This document shows, one piece after another, positions 11,268 to 25,268 of a DNA stretch of 64,000 bases. Below the pieces are notes generated by a model, which worked only from the letters and a program-made list of their open reading frames with translations, ran no database searches and was not told the DNA's origin. Position 1 is the first letter of the stretch; each line of letters begins with the position of its first letter. This stretch comes from Rostrohypoxylon terebratum (taxonomy: Eukaryota; Ascomycota; Sordariomycetes; Xylariales; Hypoxylaceae), in contig MU385955.1 of the NCBI GenBank assembly GCA_022497145.1, forward strand, positions 1 to 64,000. The letters are read 5' to 3'. Position numbers and translations under genes: made by a program.

Positions 11268-14200
11268 TTATCGACTCAAGAATCCCATATCTTTCCAACT
11301 CTGAATAAATTGCTTGGTCACCTTTTCATTAACGGGACTAGCGTTCGCTAAGGTCCTCGAATGCTCTCGGACCTTGATGGTATCAAGTAAAAGACCACCG
11401 CACGACATGCGGATGAAGTTATCATCAAGGAAATCAATCAATAAGAAAGCTGGGTTCTCGCCTTCAGGTCCCTCGACCTGTCTAGGGTGATCCCGAACAC
11501 GTTGCACCCAGTCTTGGAATGGAATTATGCCGTCTGGCGAAATATCTAATGCGTCGGCTAACACAGGAATCATCTCTTTCCATGGCTGCCTCACCGGGTT
11601 GTCGACATGGTAGATAGGATAATGCGTCTTATCTTCAGGGAGGAAGACAAGGTCAACGAGTGTGCCGGCAACCTGATCAACCGGCGTCCAGGAGAGAAGC
11701 CCGTCGAAGTCGGGCAATACTTTTAGTGTTTGAGACGATTTGATTAAAAAGGAAAGGTGTTCCATGGGATTCCAGTACCCACTCATGCTGGAGCCCGCTA
11801 TCTGCCCAGGCCGGACGACCATAGCACGGAAGCGATCCGGGTGTTTGTGCAGCGTTTCGTCAAGCATGAGCTCGCAGATATATTTAGCATCGCCGTATCC
11901 TGTTGGTAGGACAGACTCGATTGTCATCCGCTCTTCTGGTACTATTGGCTCGCCCGACCAGATTGGCCTGTGACCAACAGTGGCGATGGATGAAATGAAT
12001 TGGAAGGTAACCTTGGTGCCTGGGGCACGTCGAATTGAAATTTCGCGAGAAAGGTTAAGGAGATTTTTCATGATTTGAAATTGTGCCTCGAAGTTGCGAA
12101 GCGGCCACTTCGCGTTCATGAGCCATGCGTTATGGACGATGTGGGTAACATTATTAACAAGATTTTCGTAGTCCTCGACAGGTAGGCCGAGATTAGGTTT
12201 CGACATATCAGTTTCGAAGACGTTTATTTTTTTAGTCGCTTCTGTGGACAAGAAGATGCCTTTCTTATTGAGTGCCTGCTTCTGACGTTCTTTAGGGTCG
12301 GTCCGACTTCGTCTGTTGAGACATACTACGCTGGTGACGTCTGGTAATTCCGCGAATTGGGCGATTAGATGTGATCCTAGGCTGCCCGTGGCGCCTGTAA
12401 CCAAGACCGTTTTCCCATATGGGTTCGAGCTGGGAAGACCGCACTGCGACGCCTTGCCAAGGCCAGCGGAGAAGCCTTCGGTCAGGTTTCGGACGTATCT
12501 ATCGACGACTGTTTGTCGTGCCTCGAGGTCAGCTGATAGACTCTTAACAGGTAGAGAGGAGGAGGGGATTTGGAGCCGTTCGCACCTCTCACCCGAGGCC
12601 ATCGCGATGATAAGCTTCTCGCATTTGTTTTCTGGTCGGGTCCCGTCTGTCCAGTCAACATGTCCATATCCAACCGCCTGAAGTTCCTTCTCCCATCTAA
12701 GTTCATGTGTGACGGCATGAGTGCGCCCGTCGTCGAAGAACCACCAACCCTCGAAAAGCCCGAAGATCATGTCAACCCAGTAAAGCGTGCCGGTCATCTC
12801 AAGCATCATGAGGAATCCGTCAGGGCGCAGGGCCTTACGAATATTCGAGCCAGATACTCGCAGAGAGTGTGTAGCGTGAACTGCATTGCTAGCAACAACA
12901 ATGTGTTGGGTCCCAATTAGCTCATCAGCCGGTGCCTTCTCGATGTCGTGCGTTCTGAACTTCATGAAGGGATACGACTTGAACTTCTTGCGCGCGAGAG
13001 CCACGAACGACGGTGCAAGGTCGGTGAATGTATATTCAACCGGGATGTTGAGAGAGGCGAGAAGGGGAACCAGCCACTTTGTCGTACCACCAGTTCCAGC
13101 ACCCATCTCGAGAATCTTAAGTGGTCCCTCGCTCATATCAAGCTTAGAGACTAATCTTGCAAGGAAGTCCTCCATTTGCTTGTAGAATAATCGGTTGATA
13201 GGCCACTCAGCGTATAAACCGGAGACAAGCTCACGTCCCTCCGGAGTACCGAAAATTAATTTGATACCATCTGTTGTTCCCTTCAATACTTCGGCGAGGT
13301 TAGATCCGGTATAGTAGGTAAGTTTGTCAGCTGTCGTCTGGTCTGGGAATCGCGCTAGCAAGTCCGAGAGGATTTCCTTGCTAGATCTTGTTGGGGCTGC
13401 TACAGCTGTACGAGTGATAGTGTCACCGTTGACATTGATGATGTGAGATTCCTTCTCTAACATCTGGTACAAGTAGTCTACCAGACGGCTGTGTTCCTTG
13501 GGGTGAGAAATTCGGGAAAATTTGTCGCCAGGTCTCGCGTCCCGGAATCGGTGGCCAAGCTCCTCAAAAGCTTCCAGAGTCAAGGCAACACACATATCCG
13601 TTTGTAAGGGCATCACTGTGTCGAAGTAGTTCTCTTGGCCATACTCGGCAATCTTATCATCAGTGAGAGCCTTGGTCTCGTTGAATGCCTCCATGACGGT
13701 AGCGAAAGGAAGCTTCAACTCTTCATCGCAATCACTGAGGGCGTCGTACGGGTCCTTATCGTAGTCGACCAATGGAGTAGTGAGGCCGCTCGGATGACCT
13801 GAAGAAGACTCACTAGGACTGTACGACCTAGAATCGCTGTCGCTGGAAATATCATCTTCGCTTTCTTCGCTAGCCTCATCAGCGCTCGCGGCGTCTCCGC
13901 CTACATTTCTCTGCACGCATGCCATCAGGCTGGGCATGTCGACGATCTCCATCAATTCGCTTTCAGGTAGTGTGATCTTGAAAGCCGCTTCAATCTCATG
14001 GGCCATCTCCATACCCATCAAGGAGTCGATACCAAGATCAGCTAGCATGCTGTCATCCTTAATCTCGTCTAACTCAAGACCCGAAAGCTCAGCCAGGATT
14101 TCCTTAACCTTAGGAGCCACATTCGACTTGGGCTTAGCCACCTTGGGCTGTTTCGGTGTCTTAGGCGCCTTTGGTGCTTTGTGTTCCTTGACGTGGAATG

Positions 14201-17200
14201 GTTGTGGCGGCACAATCTGGGTGGGGGCAGCCTCAAACATGGTGACCTTTGCGGGTTCGGACGGCGAAGCAGCAACAGCACCTCCTACAGTCAGACGCGA
14301 GAGCAGCTTGCTCATAGAAGCCTTCGGGATCTTGACGTAGCTAATTCCGAGTATAGCCTCTAATAAGGCACCGGTGTCAGGATGAAAGATGAAGACATCC
14401 GTAAGGTACTGCTTGTCTGACGCGTGATGGTTTGCAAGCACGTGGAAAGTCTCTGGCCGAGCATCGCCGGGACGAAGCTTGGGAGAACGGATCCACTGCT
14501 CAATACCATTGGCAATGTACATATCAGAGTGGGATCGGTCTGTCATGCAGTTGACATAGATGCCACCGACTTGGCAGAAGCTATCAGCCAAGTGCGCATC
14601 AAGCCACGTGTCGGGGTTGTATTTCTTCACAACAAGACCGGCAGATTGGTTTCCGCAGCCAACAAGTTTCTTGAGGCCACGGTAGTCCTCACCATAGTCC
14701 ACGACTTCAGAGAAGATCTTGTAGATGTTCCTGTTAGATAGGATCTCATCAACATCACCGCTCTGCAAAAGCTCGACACAGCGAGCGTGACCGATTAGTC
14801 GTTCAAGACGCGCAAACTCTAGTTTCAGCGTCAAGTCTTCGGTCGAGCTGAATACAACCTTTCCTGTGGTGTGGAGGGTCTTAGCAGTTCCTTGAGGTAT
14901 GTCGGTACTAAACACCTGGAAGTTCCAAGATGGGCTTTTCCCGGTCGCATCCTCTTCTGCCTCAATCCAGACGCCTCGCGACGGGTTGACGCAAATTGGC
15001 GACTGATTCTCGACAACATGTACCTGCGGCTCAAGCTTAGCAGCCGCGAGGTCTGGTCGGATGCCGCGAAGGGCCTCAATGACAAGGTCGAGCTGTACAG
15101 TCGCTGGGCAAATGGAAGCGGTTTGTGCGATGACGTGGCCTACAATAAGCTTTTCGTACTTGGGAATCATGGTATTGATTCTAAATTTAGCAACGCGCTT
15201 TTTGCTATCTTGATAGCCAACGAAAGTTAGAAGACCCTCTGGAATCTTTTCTTCTTCCGGCTCAGCCTTCTGTGCCGGAGGAAGAGCAGCAACCTTGGGT
15301 GGTACCTTGAAATCGACCCAGTGGCTAGCAAGCTCGAATTGGTAAGGAGGTAAGAGGAGAGGGGAGTGCTCCTTGGTCTGAGAGGCCTGATGAGCCCAGT
15401 GCTGAACAGCACTACCAGCCTTCCACAGGTTCATTGTGGCGTCAACGAGATTATCCCATGCCTTGTCGGTGTTGGTAATGTTAATGGCCTGGAAGTGAGA
15501 GCTAGCGGGGCTTCCTAGGGCGCGGCCAGCCATAATGGTAATAGTGGAGTTAGAGCCAGCCTCCAGGAAGATAGCAGATGGGTACTGCTTAGCGAGTCGT
15601 TGCGCAGCGTGGTTGAAGTAAACTGGAGAGCGCATGTGTTCGGCAATGAACTTGGCTGTATGCCTTTCCTGCGTGGGGAACTCCGAAGCTCTCTCTACGG
15701 GTATAGTAGGCTTGCGGAATGTGAGCATCTTTCCAACCAGTTCCAATGCCTCGACAAGAGGGTCAACGAGGGCGCAGTGGAACGAATTCGTCACATTCAA
15801 TCTCTTCGACCTTAGCGTCGATGGGATGGTGGCAGCGACGGCATCGATAGCTGCAGTGGAGCCAGCCAAGGTAAAACTGCGAGGCCCGTTGTAGCAGGCG
15901 ATGCTGGCAGGCTTCTCATTTGGAACCTTTCGGTTCGACTCAGCGAGTAGTTTTTCAACATCAGCCAAGTCAGCCTCCACAGCCATCATAGATCCCTTTT
16001 CGTTGCCCCAGGCATCACGAACAAGAGTCGCGCGGTTAATTACTAGCTTTACGGCATCTTCCAATGAGAGCACACCCGAAACGGCGAGGGCAGTAAGTTC
16101 ACCAAAACTGTGGCCCACGACCGCAGCAGGCTTGATGCCCGAGTCAATCCAGCTGCGTGCTGTAGCGTACTGGACGGCGAAGAGCATGGTTTGCAAATGA
16201 ACGGTGTCCTTAGCTGGTGTACTCTCAAAAATACCAGGGAAGATGCTTTCAGCTCCAAATGAATGGACAACGGCGTCAACATTGTTTAGATGCTTTCGCA
16301 GGACAGCTACCCTTTGGTATAGATCTTGGTTTAGGCCCACAAACGTAGACACTTGGCCGCCGAAGCAGAGAACAACCGGCTTGGATTCAGGGCGTGCGAT
16401 AGATGCAACGCTGGCATCGCCCTTCTCAAGAGAAGCTAATTTTTGGTCAAGCTCTTCTACGGATTGCGCATTGAATAGAACCGCCTTTTCAAGAGACCGG
16501 TTGCTCTGGCGGGCCAGGTTGAATGAAACATTGGGCAGCGATAGGTCGGCAGCCGAGTAGCTCTTGTTGTTCAGGAACTTGCGGAAGACCTTTGCATATC
16601 GGCGAAGACTTTGGTCATCGAGACCCGCAAGCCAGAATGGGTACTTCCCGCTAGCAGGAACCTCTGAAACCGCCTTGGCAAATGGCGCTTGCGTGATGAT
16701 CATCGAAGCGTTGGAGCCCGAAGCGCCGTAGTTGTTGATTAACGCAGCCCTGAAATCAGCATCCCAGGTCTGCAGGCTATTCGGAATAGTCATCTTATCA
16801 GCCGGACTCGCACCAATAGCGGGGTTGATTTGAGTATGGCTAGGCTGAGGTGGTACCATTCCCTTCTGGATCATGAGCATTACCTTCACCATCGAAACAA
16901 TGCCCGATGTGGCCTCCGTGTGACCAATGAGACCCTTGACAGAGCCTAGAAGCAGGTTGTTTTCTCGTCCAGAAGCCTGTCCACCGAGCACTTGTCGGAG
17001 GCCATTGTACTCCGCTGGGTCACCAACGCCAGTACCAGTACCGTGAGCCTCGACAACCGAGATTTGAGAAGGCTTGAGACGAGCCTGCTTAGTGACGCTA
17101 CGGAAAAGATCTGAGAGAGAAGGGGCGTTTGGAACAAAGATGGGGGTGCAGTTCTCGTTCTGCTGCACACCTGTTGCAGCGACAACACCAAGGATCTGAT

Positions 17201-19168
17201 CGCCATCTGCCACGGCAGCAGAAAGCTTCTTCAGAAACACGGCGGCAACCCCCTCGCCTCTGCAGTAGCCATCTGCCTTGGCATCAAACGGCTTGCACTG
17301 GCCAGTGGTGCTCAAGAACGAGGCACCAGCCAAATTCTGGAACCACAATGGATTGGTCACAACGTTGGTGCCACCAGCAAGGGCAGCAGTGCATTCGCCG
17401 GTGATGATTGCTCGGCAAGCTTGATGGATCGCGACGGCAGAGGACGAGCAGGCAGTGTCGATTGTCAAACCTGGGCCGGTCCAGCCAAAGTAGTGGCTAA
17501 CCTTGCCAGAAATGAAGCTCTGCAAGTTACCAGTAGCACTGAAAGCGTTAGCAGGGTGGCAAGCGATGTTGCAGTCGTAGTCACGAGAACAGACACCGAC
17601 AAAGCAACCAATGCGATTATCGGGCTCGCCAGACTGGAAGTAGCCTGATTGCTCCACAGCTTGGTAAGCGCACTGGAGGAAGTTCCGTTGTTGAGGGTCC
17701 ATTGTGGAACTCTCCCTGGGGCTCTTCTTGAAGAACTTGTGATCGAACTTGTCATAGTTCTCAATGAAATTGCCAAACCACTTCCTCTTAGGCTCGACAT
17801 CACGGAAGGCGGTGTCGAAAGTGAATCGCTCCTTAGGAACTTCCTTGTGTTGAGACTTCGCAGAAACAAGGAGATCCCAGAAGTCATCCAAAGTTTCGGC
17901 GCCGGCGACCTTGATGGACATACCGACTACGGCGACATCATTGTCGGAGAAGGTACGTAGGTCCTTCTGAGAGAAGGCCTCGAAGCGGGAAGACGCGCTG
18001 TTTAGGTCGGCAACGTGAACGACTTGAGGGTTGAGTCCGCGCAAGAGCGAAGGTGGGACGGCACGCTCGGGGCCGAAAGACAAGATACATGAATCCTTAC
18101 TCTTGAGGGTTGCATCACGTACGACGGAGACTGTTTGGAACCACTGCGGGGGCTCCGCAAGGATGGATTGCAACGCATGCTGGTGCAGAGGCCCGTGCGT
18201 AATGACGTCGCCACCCCGATTCGAGCGGGTAGGCACCACCAATCCTGACGAAGCATTCGGGAATTGGAATTCGGAGTGTGCATTGACGTATTCGAGAAGT
18301 ATTCCAAGCTTCTCAAAGTTGACATTAGCATGGAAACGACCGTAGAGACCGACCTCCGAGGCAATGAGACCGGCACCTCTCAGCTGCAACACAAGCTTCG
18401 AGATAGCGGAGGCTTTGGTCGTGACTGTGGCACGATTCTCATCATAGTTGACGGAGACGTAGGTCTACATCTTCGAGTTAGAGTCTTTTCATTCACAGAA
18501 TAACAATGTGGAGAGGGGTTGTTTACCTCAGGGAAGCTCTTCACAATACGCTTCAATTCCTCACCACTCTCGGCGGAACTCCACGCAGCGCTGAGAGACT
18601 TCGACGGTTCGGTGGCATCGTCTTGAGCATCAACGACGGTACCAATTAGCATAGCTAATCGGACAGCAACAGCAGCGTACTTCTTGAACTGTTCATTGTT
18701 GCCAGAGCTGGAAACAGCAAAGGCACTCAGAAGTCCAGTACACAGACCGAGAGTCTCCCTGTTTGCCTTAGATATCGTGAATGGGTCGACACTCTCTTCC
18801 TCAGTGCTGTTACGCAGGAAGGTGGCATATTGGGTGAGATGAGAGGCGATCACGAGGGGGATAAGAAGCTTGTTCGGGAGGGGAAATGAGGTATCGAGTG
18901 GCCGGCCGGTTCGAAAAGCATCGATCAGATCCTCGAATTGCTTAAGGCCTGATGCTGTTTTCAGGCTCGGAATAGTAGTCGTAAGGGACTTCCAGATCTG
19001 CGGGAACTCGGCAATGGTGTCGATAACCCAGCGGGAGTCCTCGTTCTCAACGACGTTCTTGCGAACTTGGGCAAAGGCAGCCTCATCAAAGGATAAGGCG
19101 AGGGGACCAAAAAGCAAGATAGTGGATCCTGGCAAAGGACCACTCTGACACTCTCCGATACTAACCAT
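11268..19168 (-). CDS. Non-reducing polyketide synthase SAT-KS-AT-PT-ACP-CMeT-R (3-methylorcinaldehyde synthase type, TropA-like)
   Basis: Iterative cytosolic PKS of 2,612 residues. Exon 1 is 19168-18527 and exon 2 is 18464-11268 (62-base intron, gtaaac donor, tgtag acceptor). Domains in order: SAT with GLCTG near residue 140; KS with DTACSS (about 549), EAHGTGT and GHTEATSG; AT with GHSFGE (about 999); PT with GHVIAQTASICPA (about 1322) and its aspartate in DSFCQVGG; a single ACP with GIDSL (about 1695); CMeT with LEMGAGTGG (about 2004); terminal reductase with VTGATGSLG (about 2239) and YGDAKYICE. All key residues look intact. This order, with one C-methylation and reductive release, is that of fungal 3-methylorcinaldehyde synthases, which give a free aromatic aldehyde. 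It is divergent with the flavin monooxygenase at 20966. The exact product depends on chain length and methylation, which sequence does not prove. Confidence 0.95.
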
Positions 19169-20965
19169 TTTGAAGATGTGTGGATATTGTTAAAAAAAAG
19201 GGTGGGAAGTTGAATGAAGACTAACGAATTGAGTGTTGAAATTCGTTTGTGTGGATAGTCTATGAGACAGCCTTGTCCATAGCACGTCAAATGTGAGGCT
19301 ATGATCTAAAAGTTGAAGGTGTTGGGATGAAGGTTGTGGTAGTGAGAGAATGACGCCCAACGTCAACAATGATCGCGATCGTGAGATCACGGGTAGTTCC
19401 AAATCTATAAAGGGGAAATAAGAAGGAGAAGAGGCTGCTTAATCGCTGATACTTTCAAGGAATTGGAAGTAAACACCGAGCAATACATATACTATGACGG
19501 CTGTGGAGGCCACACGTACGGCGAAAAGGAACACAAAGATTCCCCCTGCGAGTCATCACCCTACTCTCGGCCCTGGAGAAAGACAAGATGTTGCATCGAT
19601 TTCGCAGGCTTATCGCTAACACTGTGTTTCACGAAAGGGCTGTACATTCCAACGGGATGTCAGTATAAGCACCTATCTAGCCGAAGGCAACCCTTGGCTA
19701 TCACGCCAAAAACCAAAAGATGCATGGAGGCAAACTGCGAGCCAACCAAGCTTGTGCTCGTGCTCTATCCACACGTCCGTCTGTCCAGAACCTCACGAAC
19801 GAGGCGAGATAAGAGAAAACACGTGCGAAAGTTGTACCGAAGGAATCTCATCGAGGCAAAGGTTCTGTAAGAACGGGGCCATAGCGTGCCGCTGGCGCTA
19901 CTGCAGTTAGCTCAGATGTTGGAATCCAATGAGATACTGGATAAAAACTCCGACTGAGATGTAAGCAAGAATTCTCGAAGTTGTTCGTTCATGGCAGAGA
20001 ATCCTCCGACGAAACCACTTGCTCGAAAGAGAAGGATTGCGGACCTATTTTTGCGCGTTGCAATACCCAGGTGGCGTTTCAATTGTAGAGAAGATTCTAT
20101 GGTCTTTTCGTATATCCAAGGCCCGATCCGGTTCTGTCACGATTCCTTCCGCCGCTGTGCCATACTTCCCCAGAAAACCGTCTGGATCGGGTCTCAGAAA
20201 ATATAATCATCATTTAACTTGCGGCGTTTCCGTGGCGTACAACCCACCCGCAATCACTGTTAATACAATTATATAATCCACATATGCCGGAACATGGCGT
20301 TTCGTGGACTGGGTGTACGTGGATACGGGGCGTGGCTGAATATTGATTATAGGGTGTAATTAAGCTACACGGATTTGGGAAATTCAGCGGAGGTTTCAGC
20401 CGCAAGCCTGGCACTTACGCCCTGTTCCGCAAGGAGTTATGATTGACTACTCGGCCGTGACTCTGTGGCTGACGCAAAGCTCGGTGACGGTAAAAATCGC
20501 CGGGGTAGGAGTAACTCCGGCTCTTATTCGAAGTGTAAGCCAAACATACCTAATGTACTATCCATAGTACTAATGCCCTCAACATGTACTGTTCTCTGTT
20601 ACTAACGGCTAATAGCACTCCTAGTAGTTACACTGAAACGAGGTTCTATAGTGGGTGGTCATCTCTGTCTTAACCATTATCATGACTCAGCCCTGCTTAA
20701 TGCCGTGCCACATACAATCCCATCGGGAAAGTTTTGCCGTCTGTTCACTTGATGCAATGTACTCTCTAAAGAGTTCGTAAAGTATTGCAGTCGTCTCATT
20801 ATGCAGTATTCCCGGCGGCCTTCATCGTATGTTCGGAGTTGCAGCACCCACTGTGTCACAGACTTAAATCTGGCGCCTGAGATTAGTTTATCTCATCATT
20901 AACTCCTCTGTAACCCCTTACGAAAGCTCAAGTCAGAAACATTATTTTATCAAATTTATCCCACC
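19169..20965. promoter_or_regulatory. Bidirectional promoter region between PKS and flavin monooxygenase
   Basis: 1.8 kb separating two divergently transcribed pathway genes. Visible sites include the palindrome GATCGCGATC (19371-19380) near the PKS start and CGG-containing elements at 20450-20515 (CTCGGCCGTGA, CTCGGTGACGG, ACTCCGG), of the kind bound by Zn2Cys6 dimers. A 135-codon plus-strand frame at 19463-19870 has no family features. Shared control is inferred. Confidence 0.5.
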
Positions 20966-22476
20966 ATGCCTGCAATTGTCAAAGATTCTCCTATCGAGAT
21001 AGCCATCGTCGGTGGTGGTATTATCGGTCTCTGCCTCGCCGCTGGCCTTATCAAACAAGATGTCAAAGTCAAGGTGTATGAGCAGGCCAAAAGCTTCCGA
21101 GAGATCGGTGCTGGCATGGCCTTCACAGCTAACGCTATACGATGTATGGGGTTGATGAATCCGGATATTGTCAGCGCCCTTAGATCTGGTGGTTCTGTCG
21201 CCACATCTCTGGACAAGGATGACCCAAATGACTACTTACGATGGATCGACGGATACAACAAGCGTCGAAAGGAGGATCCTTCTTACCAGCCAGTTCTCTA
21301 CAAAATCGACGCCGGGTATAAGGGGTTTGAGGGGACTCGGCGTGATCAATTTTTGGAAGCATTGGTTAAGGTTATCCCGCATGAGATTGTCGAACTTAAG
21401 AAGCGATTGGATACCATCGAGGAGAAGGGATCAGATGGAAGAGTCCAACTCAACTTCACTGATGGGACAACGGCAGTAACCGATGCCGGTAAGTTCCTAC
21501 TACTAAGCTTTCGCCGGTTGTTTATCGAAGTTTATTAGCTTAACCATGCTAACGCGGTGGTAATGCTTAAGTTATCGGGTGTGATGGTATCAAGTCGAGG
21601 GTTAGGGAACTCATGTTCGGAAGTGGGAACCCGGCTTCCTATCCGCACTATACCCACAAAGTTGCATATCGTGCTTTGGTGCCGATGGAGAAGGCGATCC
21701 AGGCTCTTGGCGAGTACAAAGCAAGAAACCAGCATAACCACGTGGGACCCAATGCCCACTTGATCCACTATCCCGTCGCAAATCAGACGATGATCAATGC
21801 GACTGCGTTCATTTCTGATCCCAACGAGTGGCCGGACGACAAAGTAACCGTCATGCCGGGTCTCCGCAAAGATCTCGAAGAGTCATTCGCAGACTGGAAC
21901 CCCTGTCTCACGGCCTTGATACAACACTTCCCGGAGAAACTCGAGAAGTGGGCCGTCTACGACACCTGGGACTTCCCTGCCCCCTTTTACAACAAAGGTA
22001 CCATCTGCCTTGCCGGAGATGCCGCACATGCGTCCAGCCCACACCATGGCGCCGGCGCGTGTTGCGGCATCGAGGACGCGCTTTGCCTCGTCACTCTCAT
22101 CAATCAAGTCAAGACTTCACTGAAAGAAGGTGCGACAAAGAAGGATGCATTGAGCTCAGCTTTCGAGGTTTACAACGGTATTAGACGTACTCGCAGCCAG
22201 TGGCTTGTTAACAGTAGCCGCCGTGTGTGCGACTTATACCACCAGCCAGAATGGGGCCACGAAGAGAAGTGGATCAAGGCCGAGACGTGCTTTGAGGAAA
22301 TCAAGGACAGATCGCTCAAGATTTGGCATTTCGACTATAATACCATGATCAAAGAGACCGTCGAAGAGTATGCGAAGAAGCAACCCTTGAAGGTGGTTGC
22401 GACAAATGGGAAGACAAATGGCACCGCAAGGGTTGATGTCCCCATGGCTACTATCGTTCCTATTGTAGCAAATTAG
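20966..22476 (+). CDS. FAD-dependent monooxygenase, salicylate-hydroxylase family (TropB-like)
   Basis: Group A flavoprotein hydroxylase of 475 residues from exons 20966-21488 and 21572-22476 (83-base intron, gtaagt donor, ttaag acceptor; start in CCACCATGC). The N-terminal Rossmann motif IAIVGGGIIGLCLAAGL binds ADP of FAD. VIGCDGIKSRVR, rebuilt across the splice, is the DG motif. GDAAHASSPHHGAGACCGIEDA near residue 323 is the flavin/NADPH GD motif. In the tropolone pathway TropB hydroxylates 3-methylorcinaldehyde at the methyl-bearing ring carbon, giving a dearomatised dienone. Pairing with an R-domain methylating NR-PKS and a 2OG dioxygenase in the same locus supports that role. Other phenol hydroxylases share the fold, so the substrate is inferred. 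Confidence 0.9.
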
Positions 22477-25268
22477 ATAGGTGGCCGTCTTGTGAAGTTT
22501 AGAGTATTATTTTAGCTTAATTTGTGAATATTCATCAATACAATGTATTTTGTCACAATTTGTGTACAATTTATAAGAGACTGATAGATATTCCTCTTCC
22601 TGTGGTGCCCACAAGACCTTTATTTGAAAGTCAGTAAACTCTGCTGTATCGTCCACATGGGTATCCTCTTATCCCTTCTTTGGATCTAGTGGCGCCATGT
22701 TCTAGAATAGAACTTATTCATAAAAAAGTATCTGTTTTCATTGCCAGACAAGCTATCTACTAGATACGTAAACTAAGCGAACAATGGAGTGATGTCACCA
22801 ATCACAATGCTAAAGCTAGGTAGTACCTATTTCTGGAGTAATATGACTATCTGAGATACATATAAGAAGCACGTGGTATATACCCAATGCCTCTCCCGCT
22901 TGTTGTTACACAACCCCTGAGATCATCGACGCGGTCATCTGCATTCTGGGGTGCATAAAGACCAAGACTTTTCAATGTGGATACAACGTGGGCATACAGA
23001 ATCTATTCTTTTTTTTACTATTATCGTTTGTGTATTCGTAAGGTTATGTTACTGCGTGGTTCTAGTTTATATTCTACTTAATTAACTAAAATAACAATTG
23101 CTTCGTACCTAGTCGTAGTTGATTTCTTTTTGATATTAATATTGAGGTCAAGGCGGTACTATAAAACTGGTAGTAGTCTGAATGACGTTAAGCGCGTTAC
23201 AGACGTAGTAAGCACTGATAATTAGCGTCCATAGGTGTGAGTAACACCGAACCTATGGCTAACCCCAAAACTTACACAAGCTGCATGATGTGCAATGGTA
23301 TTTCAGGAATAGCTCACCATGACTAGTCAGCTAAATCTTGAAATAATAGCATATTCTATTGAGTAGGGCGATGGCTCTCGTATTGGTAGTTTGTAACCCG
23401 AATTTGCGAAAGCGGTCATTCAGTCAGTACCTACCTACTAGATACAGCCTACAACCCTAATACCCTTGTTCGGATTTATCATTTAACTTTTCCGAGAGAA
23501 CGGAGATCTTGTGTGCTGAAAATGCTTGAGGTTAGGTAGCCTACGCCGTACGGTATATCATAGACTCCGGGAGAAGCATTGCAGTAGTAATAGGCTGCCT
23601 GGGAGAGCTGAGGCTGAGCCATTCCAGCTCCTTCAGCTACTCTCATGTAATGAACGGTAGTCATCGTGGGACTTTCTTACAATGGGATTTTCTATGACGA
23701 TCCAGTCCAGACACGTTCAGTATTCTTAGAATAGTAACAGTATTACGAGGCCACGCGACCAATCGCGATTATGTGAATGATCTACGACGACAGGTCGATC
23801 TTTGCCAGCGATTATGTGAAACAGATTCAAACGGCTGACTGGTAGGCAATTTAGGATTCTGACTGCTTTTGGGAAGCTCAAAGATACTAATACGCTAGAA
23901 TATTTCTAGATTACTGCCCTGGAAGCTAAAACTTGCGCTCTCGAAATGATTTATTTAGGTTGGGAAGGTATTAATACACTAGGTAAGCGTGCTGTATATT
24001 TTATTATTTTCTAGGGATCCCTGGAAAATCAAATCGCCAAGCCTTTCGTCCCATGGTAATCCCGCCCCATAATTCGCTTAACGCGTCTGTAGTTCTGCAC
24101 ATCCTACTACTCCTTAGACAGTACACCTAAGACAGGACTTAGATTTTACTAATTAGGTACATTGAACGTAATCTACACGATTTCCAGCGAAAAAAAATCT
24201 TGAATTTGCACCTAGTATTCAATAGCAAAGGCAAGACGTGCCTGGCGCAATACATTCATTGGAAGGATCCAGCTAGATCTCCCGTAGCGCGCTCGGATCC
24301 GAGCTTCTGCAGCCGACAGTAACCACGCTAAATACGCCGAGAAGGTGGGTCAGAACGGTCAAAACAGCTCCTTGATTGCTCCTCGCCCTATTATTCTAGA
24401 GCAGATCACACAAGCCACCCACCCTACTCCTCGCCTGACCAGCTAGCTTACGTGCCTAAGTAGGGATATAGATATTCTACTGAGGCAGCATCGCCAAGTA
24501 AGATTACAGAGGATTGAGCTCACGCATGTAAGCCCCAGCCCGGAACCGGATGAACTTTTTACACATTGCTAAATACGACCACGCGAATCTAGAAGTCTGG
24601 GGTAGAATGCACGAAAAGGCCTAGTCTAAGTTTGGGCTTCTTCAACATATCGCGGAATAATCGGTTCGAGGATTCACGGAGGAGGGTAGGCAAGAATGAG
24701 CACTCATTCTCGACCAGAAGCCTTCAGCTTCGTGGGTGATGGCAACCCACATCGCACCACTTCGAGAGCTAGTATAGCGCCATCCTCGAGCTTAATCCTA
24801 TCCCAGGGTAGCGAACGCCTTCGAGTTTCTCCGTTACCTACCATCAACGCATGGAATTCTCATTGTGCTAACCAAATTCATTCTGTTTCTTTGCAATGGT
24901 CACTTTCGGCTGTTGAATTTACACGGAGAAGTGATCCCTCCTGAAAATCATCGTATGGTTACAGGGGGTCAGCTGTTCCCCAATGCCACATGGCCTGAAT
25001 CCCGATCTGGAGGCGCTGAGCAGCCCCGTTCACCTTGTTTTTGTTCCTGCTGAGCAGTGCCCCTGAGAGTAATATACCTTATTTTGAAGAGACAGGCAAC
25101 CACCTCGACAATGGCCGCAGTGAAGATAGAAGTATATATATATATATATGTGCCGAGCTCGCTCGGTTCTGAAAATGTTGTTGAGCCAAGCTTGTCCTTC
25201 ATTCTTAACCAAGCCGCATAGTCATCTTTATTACTTCTAGTCAATATAAGGTTTTAATTTCTATAACA
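22477..25268. other. Intergenic, no gene supported
   Basis: 2.8 kb of mostly A/T-rich sequence. A 61-codon minus-strand frame (23479-23664) and an 82-codon plus-strand frame (24696-24944) are open but unrecognised. Frames near 24700-25050 could be a decayed gene; I cannot name it. Confidence 0.4.
25132..25149. repeat. TA dinucleotide microsatellite
   Basis: About eight TA units lying 120 bases upstream of the start of the secreted FAD oxidoreductase. It may double as a TATA-like element. Confidence 0.6.

Noticed and set aside
13936..14340. 134-codon plus-strand frame inside the PKS
   Set aside because: Opposite strand of the ACP and linker region of an intact PKS; no independent evidence.
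19463..19870. 135-codon plus-strand frame upstream of the PKS
   Set aside because: No recognisable domain, mixed composition, unusual Cys/Arg content and no conservation signal. Kept as promoter sequence.
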